Below are positions 10,560 to 20,842 of a stretch of 54,258 nucleotides of DNA, one piece after another. Each line of letters opens with the position of its first letter. Position 1 is the stretch's first letter. This DNA is from Gemmatimonadota bacterium (lineage in GTDB: Bacteria > Gemmatimonadota > Gemmatimonadetes > Longimicrobiales > Gaopeijiaceae). The notes below the pieces were generated by a model, which did no database searches, was not told the origin of the DNA, and worked only from the letters and a program-made list of their open reading frames with translations. The translations under genes were made by a program, and so were the position numbers. The stretch is from contig SLFU01000155.1 in NCBI GenBank assembly GCA_007124095.1, forward strand, positions 1 to 54,258, in the 5' to 3' direction.

Positions 10560-10577
10560 TTGTGAAAACATTCACGT
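10560..10577. promoter_or_regulatory. Rex/CRP-like operator TTGTGAAAACATTCACGT upstream of nuoA
   Basis: Inverted repeat GTGAA-AACA-TTCAC; matches TTGTGAA-N4-TTCACAA at 12 of 14 defined positions; about 20 bp from nuoA start. Confidence 0.5.
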
Positions 10578-10792
10578 TCCAGAACTGGAAAGGTACCCGA
10601 CAGACGGAAGGGGTGTCAACCCGCGGGGAAGGCTGGATTTCCGAGAGATTTCGAGGGATCCCGGGGAAGTCCGAAACCGCCTCCGGCCGTCCGTGACCGC
10701 TCCCCCTTTCCCCGTCCGGCGACGCTCCCCTATACTCCCGGGCGGCTAGACATCGACCCCGCCCCCAAGAGCTTCCCTCACGACGATTCCAA

Positions 10793-11347
10793 ATGACCAT
10801 CCGAAACGACCGCTGGATCCGGACGATGTCCCAGGAGCACGGGATGATCGACCCCTTCGAGCCGCGACAGGTCCGGGAGGACACGATCTCATACGGCCTC
10901 TCCTCGTACGGCTACGACATCCGGGTCGCGCCAGAGTTCAAAGTCTTCACCAACGTCTTCAACGTGGTGGTGGACCCAAAGGAGTTCGACGATCGATCCT
11001 TCGTGGACGTCGACGCGAATGAGTGCATCATCCCCCCGAACTCCTTCGCTCTCGCCCGCACGGTCGAGTTTTTCCGAATCCCGAGGGACACCCTCGTGCT
11101 CTGTGTGGGAAAGAGCACGTACGCGCGGTGCGGGATCATCGTGAACGTGACCCCGCTCGAGCCGAGTTGGCAGGGGTACCTGACGTTGGAGATCTCCAAC
11201 ACGACACCCCTCCCCGCGAAGATCTACGCGAACGAAGGGATCGCCCAGCTTCTCTTCTTCCAGGGAGCCGAGGAGCCGGAGGTGGCGTACGCCGACCGGA
11301 AGGGGAAGTACCAGGATCAGCACGGCGTGACGCTCCCGAAGCTGTAG
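10793..11347 (+). CDS. dcd: dCTP deaminase
   Basis: 184 aa; [73 protein letters not shown]. Confidence 0.94.
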   Translation: MTIRNDRWIRTMSQEHGMIDPFEPRQVREDTISYGLSSYGYDIRVAPEFKVFTNVFNVVVDPKEFDDRSFVDVDANECIIPPNSFALARTVEFFRIPRDTLVLCVGKSTYARCGIIVNVTPLEPSWQGYLTLEISNTTPLPAKIYANEGIAQLLFFQGAEEPEVAYADRKGKYQDQHGVTLPKL

Positions 11348-11366
11348 ATGGGCTCGGGTCTGCCAG

Positions 11367-11388
11367 CCCGGCCACGCTCCGGGCCGGG
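11367..11388. terminator. Hairpin between convergent dcd and sdhB (possible bidirectional terminator)
   Basis: cccggcc-acgctccg-ggccggg, 7-bp perfect stem in 42-bp convergent gap. Confidence 0.45.
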
Positions 11389-11389
11389 A

Positions 11390-12151
11390 TCAAGTCGAGT
11401 CGAACGCCACCCCGGCCAGTCGCGCCCTCAGGACGTCCCGGTTCAGCCTGGAGATGTAGTCCACGCTGATCCCCTTCGGGCACGCCTCCTGGCAAGCTCC
11501 GTGGTTGGTGCAATTTCCGAAGCCCTCTTCGTCGTGCTGGTGGACCATCTGGATGGCCCGCTCGTAGCGCTCCGGCTGCCCTTGCGGCAAATAGGAGAGG
11601 TGCCCGGCCTTCGCAGCCGTGAAAAGCATGGCGGAGGCGTTCGGGCAGGCGGCAACACAGGCACCACACCCGATGCAAGCCGCTGCGTCGAAGGCCTTGT
11701 CGGCATCGGGCTTTGGCACCGGCACGGCGTTCGCGTCGGGAGCGCTCCCGGTCCGCACTGAAATGTATCCGCCCGACTCGATGATTCGATCGAAGGCGTT
11801 GCGGTCCACGACCAGGTCCCTCATGACCGGGAAGGCGTCCGCCCGCCACGGCTCGATCCAGAGCTCATCTCCGTCGGAGAAGGATCTCATATGGAGCTGA
11901 CAAACAGTCACGAGGTCCTCTGGCCCGTGGGCCATGCCATTCACCATCATCCCGCACGAGCCGCAGATCCCCTCCCGGCAGTCGTGCTCGAAGGCGATCG
12001 GATCGCCCCCGTCCCGGGTGAGTTCTTCGTTCACGAGGTCGAGCATGTCCAGGAAGGACATGCTCGGCGCCACATTCTTCGCTTGGTAGGTCTCAAAGTC
12101 TCCCTTGGACCCCGGTGTCCCCTGTCTCCATACGTGCAGCGTGAAGTCCAT
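11390..12151 (-). CDS. sdhB: Succinate dehydrogenase/fumarate reductase iron-sulfur subunit
   Basis: 253 aa; [69 protein letters not shown]. Confidence 0.93.
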   Translation of the reverse strand: MDFTLHVWRQGTPGSKGDFETYQAKNVAPSMSFLDMLDLVNEELTRDGGDPIAFEHDCREGICGSCGMMVNGMAHGPEDLVTVCQLHMRSFSDGDELWIEPWRADAFPVMRDLVVDRNAFDRIIESGGYISVRTGSAPDANAVPVPKPDADKAFDAAACIGCGACVAACPNASAMLFTAAKAGHLSYLPQGQPERYERAIQMVHQHDEEGFGNCTNHGACQEACPKGISVDYISRLNRDVLRARLAGVAFDST

Positions 12152-14064
12152 TACTTATAGCTCCTCTGCGAAGGAGGCACGTGCTCGAAGATGAGCTCTT
12201 CGCGGTGGCGGGCCGGCTTGTGCCCGACGCCCGAGAACTCCCATACCGCCCCGTGCGAGAAGCGCTCATCGTCCCGGAGAGCCTCACCTTCCGGGGTGGT
12301 GTGCTCCTCCCGGTAGTGAGCGCCGCAGGATTCGTCACGTTCCAGCGCATCCCAGCACAGAAGTTCCGCGAACTCCAGGAAATCGGCCACGCGACCGGCC
12401 TTCTCGAGGGATTGGTTCAGGTTGTCGCCACTGCCCGGTACCCGAACGTCCCTCCAGAAGCTCTCCCTCAGCTCGGGAAGCTTGGCGAGGGCCTCCTTGA
12501 GCCCTGCCTCGCTTCGGGACATTCCGCAGAGGTCCCAGAGAAGGCGTCCGAGTTCCTGGTGGAAGGAATCGACGGTGCGATTCCCATTCACCGCTAGAAG
12601 TCGCTCTTGCACCTCCTCCACCTCACGAACTCCGTCCCGGAACGCCGGGTGGTCGGCGTCCACTCCGCCGGGAGCAACCTCGGCAAGGTGATTTCCGACC
12701 GTGAGCGGAACGATGAAGTAGCCATCCGCGAGTCCCTGCATCAGAGCGCTCGCACCCAGCCGGTTTGCCCCGTGGTCGGAGAAGTTCGCCTCGCCGATCG
12801 CGAAGAGGCCCGGGACCGTCGTCATGAGGTTGTAATCGACCCAGAGCCCGCCCATCGTATAGTGCGGGGCCGGATAGATCCGCATCGGGACCGTATAGGG
12901 ATCCTCTCCGGTAATCTTTTCGTACATCGCAAAAAGATTGCTGTAGCGCTCGGAGATCGCCTTCTTTCCGAGCCGCTGGATGGCGTCCCGAAAGTCGAGG
13001 TACACTCCATTCCTCCCCGGTCCGACTCCATGGCCCGCATCCACCATCTCCTTGGCCCTGCGCGAGGCGATGTCCCGGGGCGTCAGGTTTCCAAAGGAGG
13101 GATAGAATCGCTCGAGGTAGTAATCGCGCTCTGCATCCGGGATCTCGTGAGGGGGCCTTGAGTCTCCGGCCCGCACCGGGACCCAGATCCTCCCGTCGTT
13201 GCGGAGCGACTCACTCATCAGGGTCAGCTTGGATTGGTACTCGCCGCTCTGCGGAATGCATGTGGGATGGATCTGCGTAAAGCAGGGGTTCGCGAACGCC
13301 GCCCCTCGCTTGTGCGCCCGCCAGCTCGCGGTAACGTTGCAGCCCATCGCGTTCGTGGAAAGGAAGAAGGCGTTCGAGTAGCCCCCTGTCGCCAGGACGA
13401 CCGCGTCCGCGACGTGGGCCTCGATCTTCCCGGTCCCCAGGTCGCGGGTGATGATGCCGCGCGCCGCCCCGTCGATCACCACGACATCGAGCATCTCCTT
13501 CCGGAGGTGTGGGATGACCGTGCCCGCGGCCACCTGACGTTCCATCGCCTGGTAGGCGCCCAGGAGAAGTTGCTGTCCCGTCTGTCCCCGAGCATAGAAG
13601 GTTCTCGAAACCTGGGCGCCCCCGAAGGAACGATTCCCCAGATACCCCCCGTACTCGCGAGCGAAGGGCACGCCCTGCGCCACGGCCTGGTCGATGATGT
13701 TGAGGGAGAGCTGGGCCAACCGGTAGACATTGGCCTCACGGGAACGGAAATCCCCTCCCTTCACGGTGTCGTGAAAGAGTCGGTAGATGGAGTCCCCGTC
13801 ACCCTGATAGTTCTTGGCAGCGTTGATCCCACCCTGGGCCGCGATGGAATGGGCTCGCCGGGCCGAGTCGTGGAAGGTGAAGGCGTGGACCCGATAGCCG
13901 AGCTCACCCATCGTCGCCGCAGCCGAAGCACCGGCGAGGCCGGTGCCCACGACGATGACCTGATGTTTCCGTTTGTTCGCGGGATTCACCAGCTTCATCT
14001 CGAATCGGTGAAGGTCCCACTTGTCCGCCAGCGGGCCGGACGGAATCTTGGCGTCGAGCTCCAT
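12151..14064 (-). CDS. sdhA: Succinate dehydrogenase/fumarate reductase flavoprotein subunit
   Basis: About 637 aa; [95 protein letters not shown]. Confidence 0.94.
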   Translation of the reverse strand: MELDAKIPSGPLADKWDLHRFEMKLVNPANKRKHQVIVVGTGLAGASAAATMGELGYRVHAFTFHDSARRAHSIAAQGGINAAKNYQGDGDSIYRLFHDTVKGGDFRSREANVYRLAQLSLNIIDQAVAQGVPFAREYGGYLGNRSFGGAQVSRTFYARGQTGQQLLLGAYQAMERQVAAGTVIPHLRKEMLDVVVIDGAARGIITRDLGTGKIEAHVADAVVLATGGYSNAFFLSTNAMGCNVTASWRAHKRGAAFANPCFTQIHPTCIPQSGEYQSKLTLMSESLRNDGRIWVPVRAGDSRPPHEIPDAERDYYLERFYPSFGNLTPRDIASRRAKEMVDAGHGVGPGRNGVYLDFRDAIQRLGKKAISERYSNLFAMYEKITGEDPYTVPMRIYPAPHYTMGGLWVDYNLMTTVPGLFAIGEANFSDHGANRLGASALMQGLADGYFIVPLTVGNHLAEVAPGGVDADHPAFRDGVREVEEVQERLLAVNGNRTVDSFHQELGRLLWDLCGMSRSEAGLKEALAKLPELRESFWRDVRVPGSGDNLNQSLEKAGRVADFLEFAELLCWDALERDESCGAHYREEHTTPEGEALRDDERFSHGAVWEFSGVGHKPARHREELIFEHVPPSQRSYK

Positions 14065-14095
14065 TCCCCTCACACCTCCACAGTCAGCGAATTTC

Positions 14096-14779
14096 TCACC
14101 CCAGCGTCAGGATTCCCAGCACGACCGCCAAAGGGACCACGGCGTAGCCCAGGAACATCCCGATCGCGATCGCGGCGGCGGCAGGCCTCCGGATCCGATT
14201 CACCCGCACGTTCTCGTTCCCGAGCGTCGAGAAGACGCTCCAGAGTCCATGATAAAGGTGGATGCTGAGCGCACCCACCGCCACGAGGTAGAAGGCCGTG
14301 ACTGGAGCGGACTGAAACCCGATGACCAGATTGTCGTAGACGGAGCCGTACTCGAAATCCGGATGCACCGTCCCGGTGGTCATGTGGAGGAGGTGGTAGA
14401 CAATAAAGGCCAACACGATGACGCCTCCCCACCGCATCGTCCGGGACGCGTAGCTGAAGACCTGGGATCGGCTCTTTAGATAGCGGTGGGTACGGGCGCT
14501 CCGACTCTGCCTCCAGAGCTGGAAGGCGGACAGGGCATGGACCCCCACCGCCGCGAGGAGCGCGATGCGCACGAGCCAGAGGACCCCGTACTCCGGGACG
14601 ATCGGGGTTCCCACCACCCGAAGGAACTCGGCATAGGAGTTCATCGCTTCCCGCCCCTCAAAGGCTTTCAAGTTCCCCAACATGTGCATGAGGACGAAGC
14701 CGAAGAGGATGATCCCCGAGAGGGCCATCGCGATTTTCTTCCCGACCGACGAGCTGTAGAGGGTCGTCACTCGGCGCAT
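14096..14779 (-). CDS. sdhC: Succinate dehydrogenase cytochrome b subunit (single five-helix-type anchor)
   Basis: [40 protein letters not shown]...[17 protein letters not shown]-like segments; precedes sdhA; start trimmed from longer ORF. Confidence 0.88.
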   Translation of the reverse strand: MRRVTTLYSSSVGKKIAMALSGIILFGFVLMHMLGNLKAFEGREAMNSYAEFLRVVGTPIVPEYGVLWLVRIALLAAVGVHALSAFQLWRQSRSARTHRYLKSRSQVFSYASRTMRWGGVIVLAFIVYHLLHMTTGTVHPDFEYGSVYDNLVIGFQSAPVTAFYLVAVGALSIHLYHGLWSVFSTLGNENVRVNRIRRPAAAAIAIGMFLGYAVVPLAVVLGILTLG

Positions 14780-14822
14780 GAATAGAATCCCTTCGAGGAC
14801 GGGCTCAGGGCGAACCGGGAGA

Positions 14823-15746
14823 TCACTGCAGAGCCGCGATCGTCGAGCGCACGGCCTCCGCGCTCTTCTCGAGCTCGGAGCGCTCGTGGTCTGTGAGCTC
14901 GACCTCCAGGATCTCCTGGAGCCCACCCTCGCCCAGCTTGCAGGGCACACCCAGGAAGATCCCCTCCTGCCCGTACTCCCCCTCGAGGTAGGCCGCGCAG
15001 GGGAGGATTCTCTTCTTGTCCTTCGCGATAGCCTCTGCCATCTGGACGGCCGCCGAAGAGGGAGCGTAGTAGGCACTCCCCGTCTTCAGGTGAGCGACGA
15101 TCTCGGCGCCCCCTTTTCGGGTCCGCTCAATGAGCGCCTCGATTCGTTCCTTCGGGAGGAGCTGCGTCAGAGGGATCCCACTGACGGTCGTATAGCTTAC
15201 GAGTGGCACCATCGTGTCGCCGTGCCCGCCGAGCACCAGTGCCTGGATGTCTTCGACACTCACATCGAGCTCGAGCGCGATGAAGGATCGGTATCGCGCC
15301 GTATCGAGGACCCCGGCCATGCCGATGACACGCTCACGGGGGAATCCGGAAGCCTTCATCGCCACGTAGGACATGGTGTCGAGTGGGTTCGAAACCATGA
15401 CGATGATCGACTCGGGGGCCACATTCGCGATCTCCTTGGAGACCGACTCGACGATATTGGCGTTGGTCCTGAGCAGGTCGTCCCGGCTCATCCCCGGCTT
15501 ACGGGCGATCCCCGCCGTCACGATGAAGAGGTCGGAATCCTCGGCGAGATCGTAGTCGGTGGAACCCGAGACTCGAGCGTCGAACCCCTCCACCGGAGCA
15601 CTCTCCCACTGATCCAAGGCTTTTCCCTGGGCGATTCCGTCAGCCACGTCGACCATGACCACCTCTCTCGCCAGCTCCATCTCAGCCAATCGCTGTGCAC
15701 AGGTCGCTCCGACGTGCCCGGCGCCCACCACGGTAATCTTCCGCAT
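14823..15746 (-). CDS. mdh: Malate dehydrogenase
   Basis: 307 aa; [69 protein letters not shown]. Confidence 0.94.
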   Translation of the reverse strand: MRKITVVGAGHVGATCAQRLAEMELAREVVMVDVADGIAQGKALDQWESAPVEGFDARVSGSTDYDLAEDSDLFIVTAGIARKPGMSRDDLLRTNANIVESVSKEIANVAPESIIVMVSNPLDTMSYVAMKASGFPRERVIGMAGVLDTARYRSFIALELDVSVEDIQALVLGGHGDTMVPLVSYTTVSGIPLTQLLPKERIEALIERTRKGGAEIVAHLKTGSAYYAPSSAAVQMAEAIAKDKKRILPCAAYLEGEYGQEGIFLGVPCKLGEGGLQEILEVELTDHERSELEKSAEAVRSTIAALQ

Positions 15747-15962
15747 TCCGTCCTCTCGAAAAAGGGATTCAGGGATTCTGAGGAGGGGAAAAAGTTCGCC
15801 GCAAGCTATCCGAGGGGGTCGCGGGTGTCAACGTCCGCAACGACTCTGCAAGTAGGTGGGGACAAGGGAAGTCCCGGCCTCAGCGGCATGCTCGCTCCCG
15901 AGGGCCGAGGCGGAGGCTCCCACATCGCCTCGGTCCGTCACCACCGAGGACAAGGGGAGGAT

Positions 15963-15978
15963 CGTCCAGCGTTGGACG
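15963..15978. terminator. Small hairpin downstream of the HU-family gene
   Basis: cgtcca-gcgt-tggacg perfect 6-bp stem 31 bp past the HU-family stop; no clear U-tract. Confidence 0.25.
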
Positions 15979-16008
15979 GCAGGTGGAGGGGAAGGAAGGA
16001 GGGGCAGG

Positions 16009-16311
16009 CTAACCTTCTCGCTCCGCTCCCTTTCGAGCCACATTGTTCCGAAGCTGCCTGGACGGCTTGAACACTGGTACGTGTCGGGCCGGAACCCGGA
16101 CCGACTCTCCCGTTCGAGGGTTGCGCGCCATCCTGGACTTCCGCTTCCGAACCTTGAAGGTGCCGAAGCCGCGAATCTCGATGTTCTCTCCGTGGGCGAG
16201 CGCCTTCTTCACGGCGTTCAAGAATCCGTCCACAACGAGGGCGCAGTCCTTCTTGGTCACCCCCGGGCCAATCGCCTCGGCCACCTCTTCCACCAAATCC
16301 GCTTTCGTCAT
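16009..16311 (-). CDS. HU/IHF family DNA-binding protein
   Basis: MTKADLVEEVAEAIGPGVTKKDCALVVDGFLNAVKKALAHGENIEIRGFGTFKVRKRKSRMARNPRTGESVRVPARHVPVFKPSRQLRNNV. Confidence 0.93.
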   Translation of the reverse strand: MTKADLVEEVAEAIGPGVTKKDCALVVDGFLNAVKKALAHGENIEIRGFGTFKVRKRKSRMARNPRTGESVRVPARHVPVFKPSRQLRNNVARKGAEREG

Positions 16312-16461
16312 CCGTTCCTCCTCACCAGGTTGGCTCCGGCAAGCCGGATCTGCGCGTGGGCCAAAGTCAAAAGGCTCAATGAGATCCGGAGTCACTCCTC
16401 CCAATCGAGCACGCCTCGGGGGACGGCGCGGCGCTAGGGTAACCTGCTCCCCTCCCGAGCG

Positions 16462-17625
16462 TCAACCCTGCGCCGTGGCTGACCGTCCCCTCTCCTTCCG
16501 CTCCTCCATCATTCGGACGAAGCGCGCAAAGAGGTGGCGGGAGTCGTGGGGCCCTGGAGCCGACTCCGGGTGAAACTGCACCGAGAAGACCGGGCGAGAC
16601 ACATGCTCGAAGCCCTCCAGGGTCCCATCGTAGAGGTTCAGATGGGTGGTCCGAAGCTCCGGCGCCCCCGGAATCGATCCGTCCTCCGCGAACTCCACCG
16701 AGAACCCATGGTTCTGGGAGGTGATTTCGACCCGGTTGCGTTCCAGGGACCGGACGGGGTGGTTCACCCCGTGATGCCCGAATGGGAGCTTGTAGGTGCG
16801 AGCGCCAAAGGCCCGACCAATGAGTTGGTGACCCAAACAGATCCCAAAGACCGGGACCCCCGCCTCCGAGAGGCGGAGGATCACGTCCGTGGCCACGTCG
16901 ACGGCCGACGGGTCTCCCGGGCCGTTCGAAAGAAAGATCCCGTCCGGGTCCTGATCGACAATCCAATCGACCGGAGTCTCAGCCGGGACCACCGTGACCC
17001 GACAACCGGCCTCGGCGAGCAGCTTCGAAGAGTGGGCCTTCACCCCAAAGTCATAGGCCAGGACGCGAAATCGCTCTTCACCCTCCGCAGGGATCTCGTA
17101 GCGTGACTCGGTGGAGACCCCGCAGGCCAGGTCGAGCCCTTCCATCCGGGGGTGGGCGAGGATCCGGTCCATCAGCTCCTCCTCCCCAGTGGAGGCGGGG
17201 GCGAGTCCCCCTCGCATCGCTCCCCGATTTCGAATGTGTCGGGTCAGAGCCCGCGTATCCACGTCGGTGATGCCGACCACCCCGTGGTCCTTCAGGTACT
17301 CGTGGAGCGTGCTGCGGGAACGCCAGGAGGAGGCGCGGCGAGACGCCTCCCGCACGATGAAACCCGCTACGGAGGGATTCTCCGACTCGCGGTCTTCGTC
17401 GTTGACCCCGTAGTTCCCGATCAGGGGGTAGGTCATCGTGACAAGCTGGCCGGTGTAGGACGGGTCGGTCAGGATCTCCTGGTATCCCATCATTCCCGTG
17501 TTGAACACCACCTCGCCAAGTGCCTCTCCAGTGGCCCCCAGGGAATACCCGTCGAATCGGCGTCCGTCCTCGAGGAGGAGGTACGTGGCGCGGGTCTTAC
17601 CGGGTCCTGACGGGAGTTCGAACAT
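16462..17625 (-). CDS. carA: Carbamoyl-phosphate synthase small subunit
   Basis: 387 aa; VVFNTGMMGYQEILTDPSYTGQLVTMTYPLIGNYGVN, VPVFGICLGHQLIGRAFGARTYKLPFGHHGVNHPV. Confidence 0.95.
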   Translation of the reverse strand: MFELPSGPGKTRATYLLLEDGRRFDGYSLGATGEALGEVVFNTGMMGYQEILTDPSYTGQLVTMTYPLIGNYGVNDEDRESENPSVAGFIVREASRRASSWRSRSTLHEYLKDHGVVGITDVDTRALTRHIRNRGAMRGGLAPASTGEEELMDRILAHPRMEGLDLACGVSTESRYEIPAEGEERFRVLAYDFGVKAHSSKLLAEAGCRVTVVPAETPVDWIVDQDPDGIFLSNGPGDPSAVDVATDVILRLSEAGVPVFGICLGHQLIGRAFGARTYKLPFGHHGVNHPVRSLERNRVEITSQNHGFSVEFAEDGSIPGAPELRTTHLNLYDGTLEGFEHVSRPVFSVQFHPESAPGPHDSRHLFARFVRMMEERKERGRSATAQG

Positions 17626-17770
17626 GGGGCTCTCGCCTTGGCCTGCTACAGGATCGGGATCCTCATCGGGTCGACCGAGGTGCTCGGCGCCTCCCCGGGC
17701 ACGGGAGGGAACGTCGACGAGGAGCGGGACTCGGTCCGGAATGTAGAGCCGACCTCCACCCCGTCAAGAC

Positions 17771-17799
17771 GGAACCCACCCCGACTTCCGGTGGGCTCC
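17771..17799 (-). promoter_or_regulatory. Stem-loop in carA 5' region (putative leader structure)
   Basis: Minus strand GGAGCCCACC-GGAAGTCGG-GGTGGGTTCC: 10-bp stem with one G-T position, about 145 nt upstream of carA start. Confidence 0.35.
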
Positions 17800-17899
17800 T
17801 TCCTTACCTAGCTTTCTCCAGATTCGGAGAGCCTGCTCCTTTCAAGACGAATACTCGGTCTCCATCCTCATCCTCCCTGCCCCGTCCCCGTCATCCAGA

Positions 17900-18511
17900 A
17901 TGCCAGAAGCCCCCGGGAACCCGCCTTCCGAAGGACCCCGCGCCGACGTCGTCATTCACGCGGACGAGTCCTGCCTCGGAAACCAGTTCACGGGCCGCGC
18001 AAACCCAGGCGGAGCAGCCGGTCTTGTCGAGTTCTGGACCGGAGATCGGTGGATCCGACGGGATTACTGGGAGGCTGCGCCGGACACCACGAACAATCGC
18101 ATGGCGATCCAGAGCGCCATCGCGGGACTCAGCGGACTCACCCGCCCCTGTCGGGTCCGGTTCGTCTCTGATTCCCAGTATCTGGTAAAGGGGATGGAGG
18201 AGTGGCTTCCGGGTTGGAAGGCCCGAGGGTGGAAGCGCAAGCGGGGAGCGATCGAGAACCTCGAGCTCTGGCAGGCACTCGACCGGGAGGCGGAACGGCA
18301 CGAGATCCGTTGGGAATGGGTCCGGGGACACGACGGGCACCCAAAGAACGAATACGCCAATGACCTCGCCGTGCGAGCCGCCCGCGAACAGGACTCCTCG
18401 GGGGGATTTCGGGAATCCGGCTTCGAAGACTGGCTGGAGAAGCAGCGGGAGGAGAAGGATCGATACCTCGACTACTTCGAATTCACACCGCCCGGGGGCG
18501 TGTCCGACTAA
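17900..18511 (+). CDS. RNase HI-like protein with altered catalytic residues
   Basis: 203 aa; HADESCLGN, TTNNRMAIQSAI, VSDSQYLVKGMEEWLPGWKARGWK, WEWVRGHDGHPKNEYANDLA align along E. coli RNase HI. Confidence 0.85.
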   Translation: MPEAPGNPPSEGPRADVVIHADESCLGNQFTGRANPGGAAGLVEFWTGDRWIRRDYWEAAPDTTNNRMAIQSAIAGLSGLTRPCRVRFVSDSQYLVKGMEEWLPGWKARGWKRKRGAIENLELWQALDREAERHEIRWEWVRGHDGHPKNEYANDLAVRAAREQDSSGGFRESGFEDWLEKQREEKDRYLDYFEFTPPGGVSD

Positions 18512-18544
18512 TCGAGCGAACCGGAAAGGCCGTGGAAGGGCGCA

Positions 18545-19249
18545 TCAGCGCACGAACTCGGGCGGGATGCTCTCCGAGGCCGCTCGCACTGTCCGACCGA
18601 ACACGTCCCCAAACGCCACCGAGGTGCGATCCATCACGTTGTCAATCGACACCGCTCGACCCAGGAGATGTTCGAGGGAGGTCACCCGCTGGTCTGCGAG
18701 CCCGCAGGGTACGATCGCCCGGAAGAAACTGAGATCTGGGGCTACGTTGAGGGCGAATCCGTGGGAGGTGATCCATCCGGAGGACACCCGGATCCCGATC
18801 GCCGCCACTTTTCCCTCCTCCGTCCACACTCCGGTCCGTCCCTCGGTGCGGCGGCCCTCCACCCCGTAGCCGGACACCACCCGGAGGAGCACTTCCTCGA
18901 GGTCTCTCAGGTACTGGTGGAGGTCCTGTCGGTCGGGTTTGAGGTCCAGGATCGGGTAGCCGATGAGCTGGCCGGGACCGTGGTAGGTCACGTCCCCTCC
19001 CCGGCCAGATCGAACCAACGCCACCCCCATTCGCTCTCGGGTCGCAGCGTCGGCGAGAACGTGCTCGACCTTCGCCCCCGATCCCATGGTGATGACGTGC
19101 GGGTGCTCCAGAAAGAGCAATTGATCGGGGATCACCCCATCTCGCCGTCGGGCGATCAAAGCCTCCTGTAGCTCGACGGCTCGATCGTAGCGCACGCGCC
19201 CCAGCCGCCGCACCTCTATGTCCAATGGGGCGCGGTCTGTTTCGGCCAT
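18545..19249 (-). CDS. lipB: Lipoyl(octanoyl) transferase
   Basis: MAETDRAPLDIEVRRLGRVRYDRAVELQEALIARR...; RSGRGGDVTYHGPGQLIGYPILDLK, KVAAIGIRVSSGWITSHGFALNVAPDLSFF. Confidence 0.94.
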   Translation of the reverse strand: MAETDRAPLDIEVRRLGRVRYDRAVELQEALIARRRDGVIPDQLLFLEHPHVITMGSGAKVEHVLADAATRERMGVALVRSGRGGDVTYHGPGQLIGYPILDLKPDRQDLHQYLRDLEEVLLRVVSGYGVEGRRTEGRTGVWTEEGKVAAIGIRVSSGWITSHGFALNVAPDLSFFRAIVPCGLADQRVTSLEHLLGRAVSIDNVMDRTSVAFGDVFGRTVRAASESIPPEFVR

Positions 19250-19311
19250 TCGCCTTCCCCCTGCGCCCGTTAAGCAAACCGGGTCGCCCAACCACGCGGA
19301 CCCCGCTCGCG

Positions 19312-20697
19312 TCACGCGTCGTCCGGAAAATCCTCCAACAGTTCCTTCAGTCGCGCCAGGAAGCGCGCGGAATCGGCCCCGTCCACGATCCGGTGGTCGT
19401 AGCCGAGCGAAAAGATCGACCGCTTTCGAATCGCGATCGCGTCCTGGCCCGTCACCGGATCCTCCACCGCCACGACCCGCTTCTCAATCGCCCCCGTCCC
19501 CAGAATTCCCGACGTTCCCTTCGGGATGATCGGGAGCCCGACCATGGTCCCGAGCACCCCCGGGTTCGTGATCGCGAAGGTGCCTCCCTGGATTTCGGCC
19601 GGTCCGAGTTTGCGTTCCCGGGCACGCTCGGCGAGGTCGACGATAGCTTTCGCGATCCCCACCAGCGAAAGGTGGTCTGCGTCGCGGATGACCGGGACGA
19701 TGAGCCCCGGATCCAGATCGACCGCGATCCCGACATTCACATTCCCGCGGTAAATGATGTTGTTCCCGGACGCGGTTGCGTTCAGCATCGGGAACTCCCG
19801 AAGCACCCGGGACACGGCCCACACCACGAACGCGGTAAAGCTGACCCGGGCTCCCCGCGAAGCCCACTTCTCCTTGTTGCTACGGCGGAGGTGGTCCACC
19901 CGTGTGAAGTCGATCTCGATGAAGGAGTGGACGTGGGGAGCCACCCGCTTGGCCAGGACCATGTGCTCCGCCGTCAGGCGGCGCACCTTGTCCATCGTCT
20001 TGACCTCATCCGCATCCCGCACCGGAAATTCGGGGTTCTGCACCTCCCCGTAGAAGGTGGACCAGAGTTCCGATGGTGCGTGGGCCGCCGCCCGTTTTGG
20101 TTGGGGCGCGGGCGGCTGAGGATCCGGGGTGGCCTCGGACCGTTCCCGGGCCGGCTCCTCCTGCGCCACCTCCTCCTTCTCGCTCTCCAGGTAGTCGAGC
20201 ACGTCCTGCTTGGTGACCCGACCGGCATGGCCCGTCCCGGCCACGAGGGCCAGATCCACACCGTGCTCTTCAGCCATGCGCCGCACTACCGGGGTCGAAC
20301 GCTGCTTGAGCCTCTCCTCCTCGGACAGCCCCTCTTCGTCGTCGTCGGACGGCTTGGACTCGGACCGGGTCTCTTCGGCCGCAGGGGCCGCCTCGTCTTC
20401 GGCGACCTCGGCAGCCTCCCCTTCCCCATCCCTCGATGGCTCGGGCGCTGCGCCGCCTTCGGTGTCGAGGAAGGCGACGATCGTGCCGACCTCCACCGTC
20501 TCCCCTTCCTCGACGGCGATCTCCACGAGGGTGCCGGCCTGGGGCGCCGGAATTTCGGCGTCCACCTTGTCCGTGGAGATCTCCAGGATGGGCTCGTCCC
20601 GCTCGACGGCATCACCGACGTTCTTGAGCCACTTGGACACCGTTCCCTCGACGATGGATTCTCCCATCTGAGGCATGGGAACTTCGATTCGAGCCAC
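19312..20697 (-). CDS. 2-oxo acid dehydrogenase E2 component (dihydrolipoamide acyltransferase)
   Basis: 461 aa; lipoyl domain EISTDKVDAEIPAPQAGTL; E3-binding segment; catalytic YDHRIVDGADSARFL. Confidence 0.93.
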   Translation of the reverse strand: MARIEVPMPQMGESIVEGTVSKWLKNVGDAVERDEPILEISTDKVDAEIPAPQAGTLVEIAVEEGETVEVGTIVAFLDTEGGAAPEPSRDGEGEAAEVAEDEAAPAAEETRSESKPSDDDEEGLSEEERLKQRSTPVVRRMAEEHGVDLALVAGTGHAGRVTKQDVLDYLESEKEEVAQEEPARERSEATPDPQPPAPQPKRAAAHAPSELWSTFYGEVQNPEFPVRDADEVKTMDKVRRLTAEHMVLAKRVAPHVHSFIEIDFTRVDHLRRSNKEKWASRGARVSFTAFVVWAVSRVLREFPMLNATASGNNIIYRGNVNVGIAVDLDPGLIVPVIRDADHLSLVGIAKAIVDLAERARERKLGPAEIQGGTFAITNPGVLGTMVGLPIIPKGTSGILGTGAIEKRVVAVEDPVTGQDAIAIRKRSIFSLGYDHRIVDGADSARFLARLKELLEDFPDDA

Positions 20698-20842
20698 GTT
20701 CGGTTTCTCCGTAGTCCGTTTGGGAGGGCTTGGATTACACGAGCGATCGGGTATCGACCCTCAGTTTAACCGCGGGTCGTTGCTTGGCAAGGTGATCGGG
20801 AAAACCCGGGAAGGCGGGTCACCGGCGCGGCGAAGTGTATGG

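Noticed and set aside
19225-20769. 514 aa plus-strand ORF opposite the E2 gene
   Set aside because: Antisense frame; Arg/Gly/Asp/His-rich composition typical of GC-rich shadow frames
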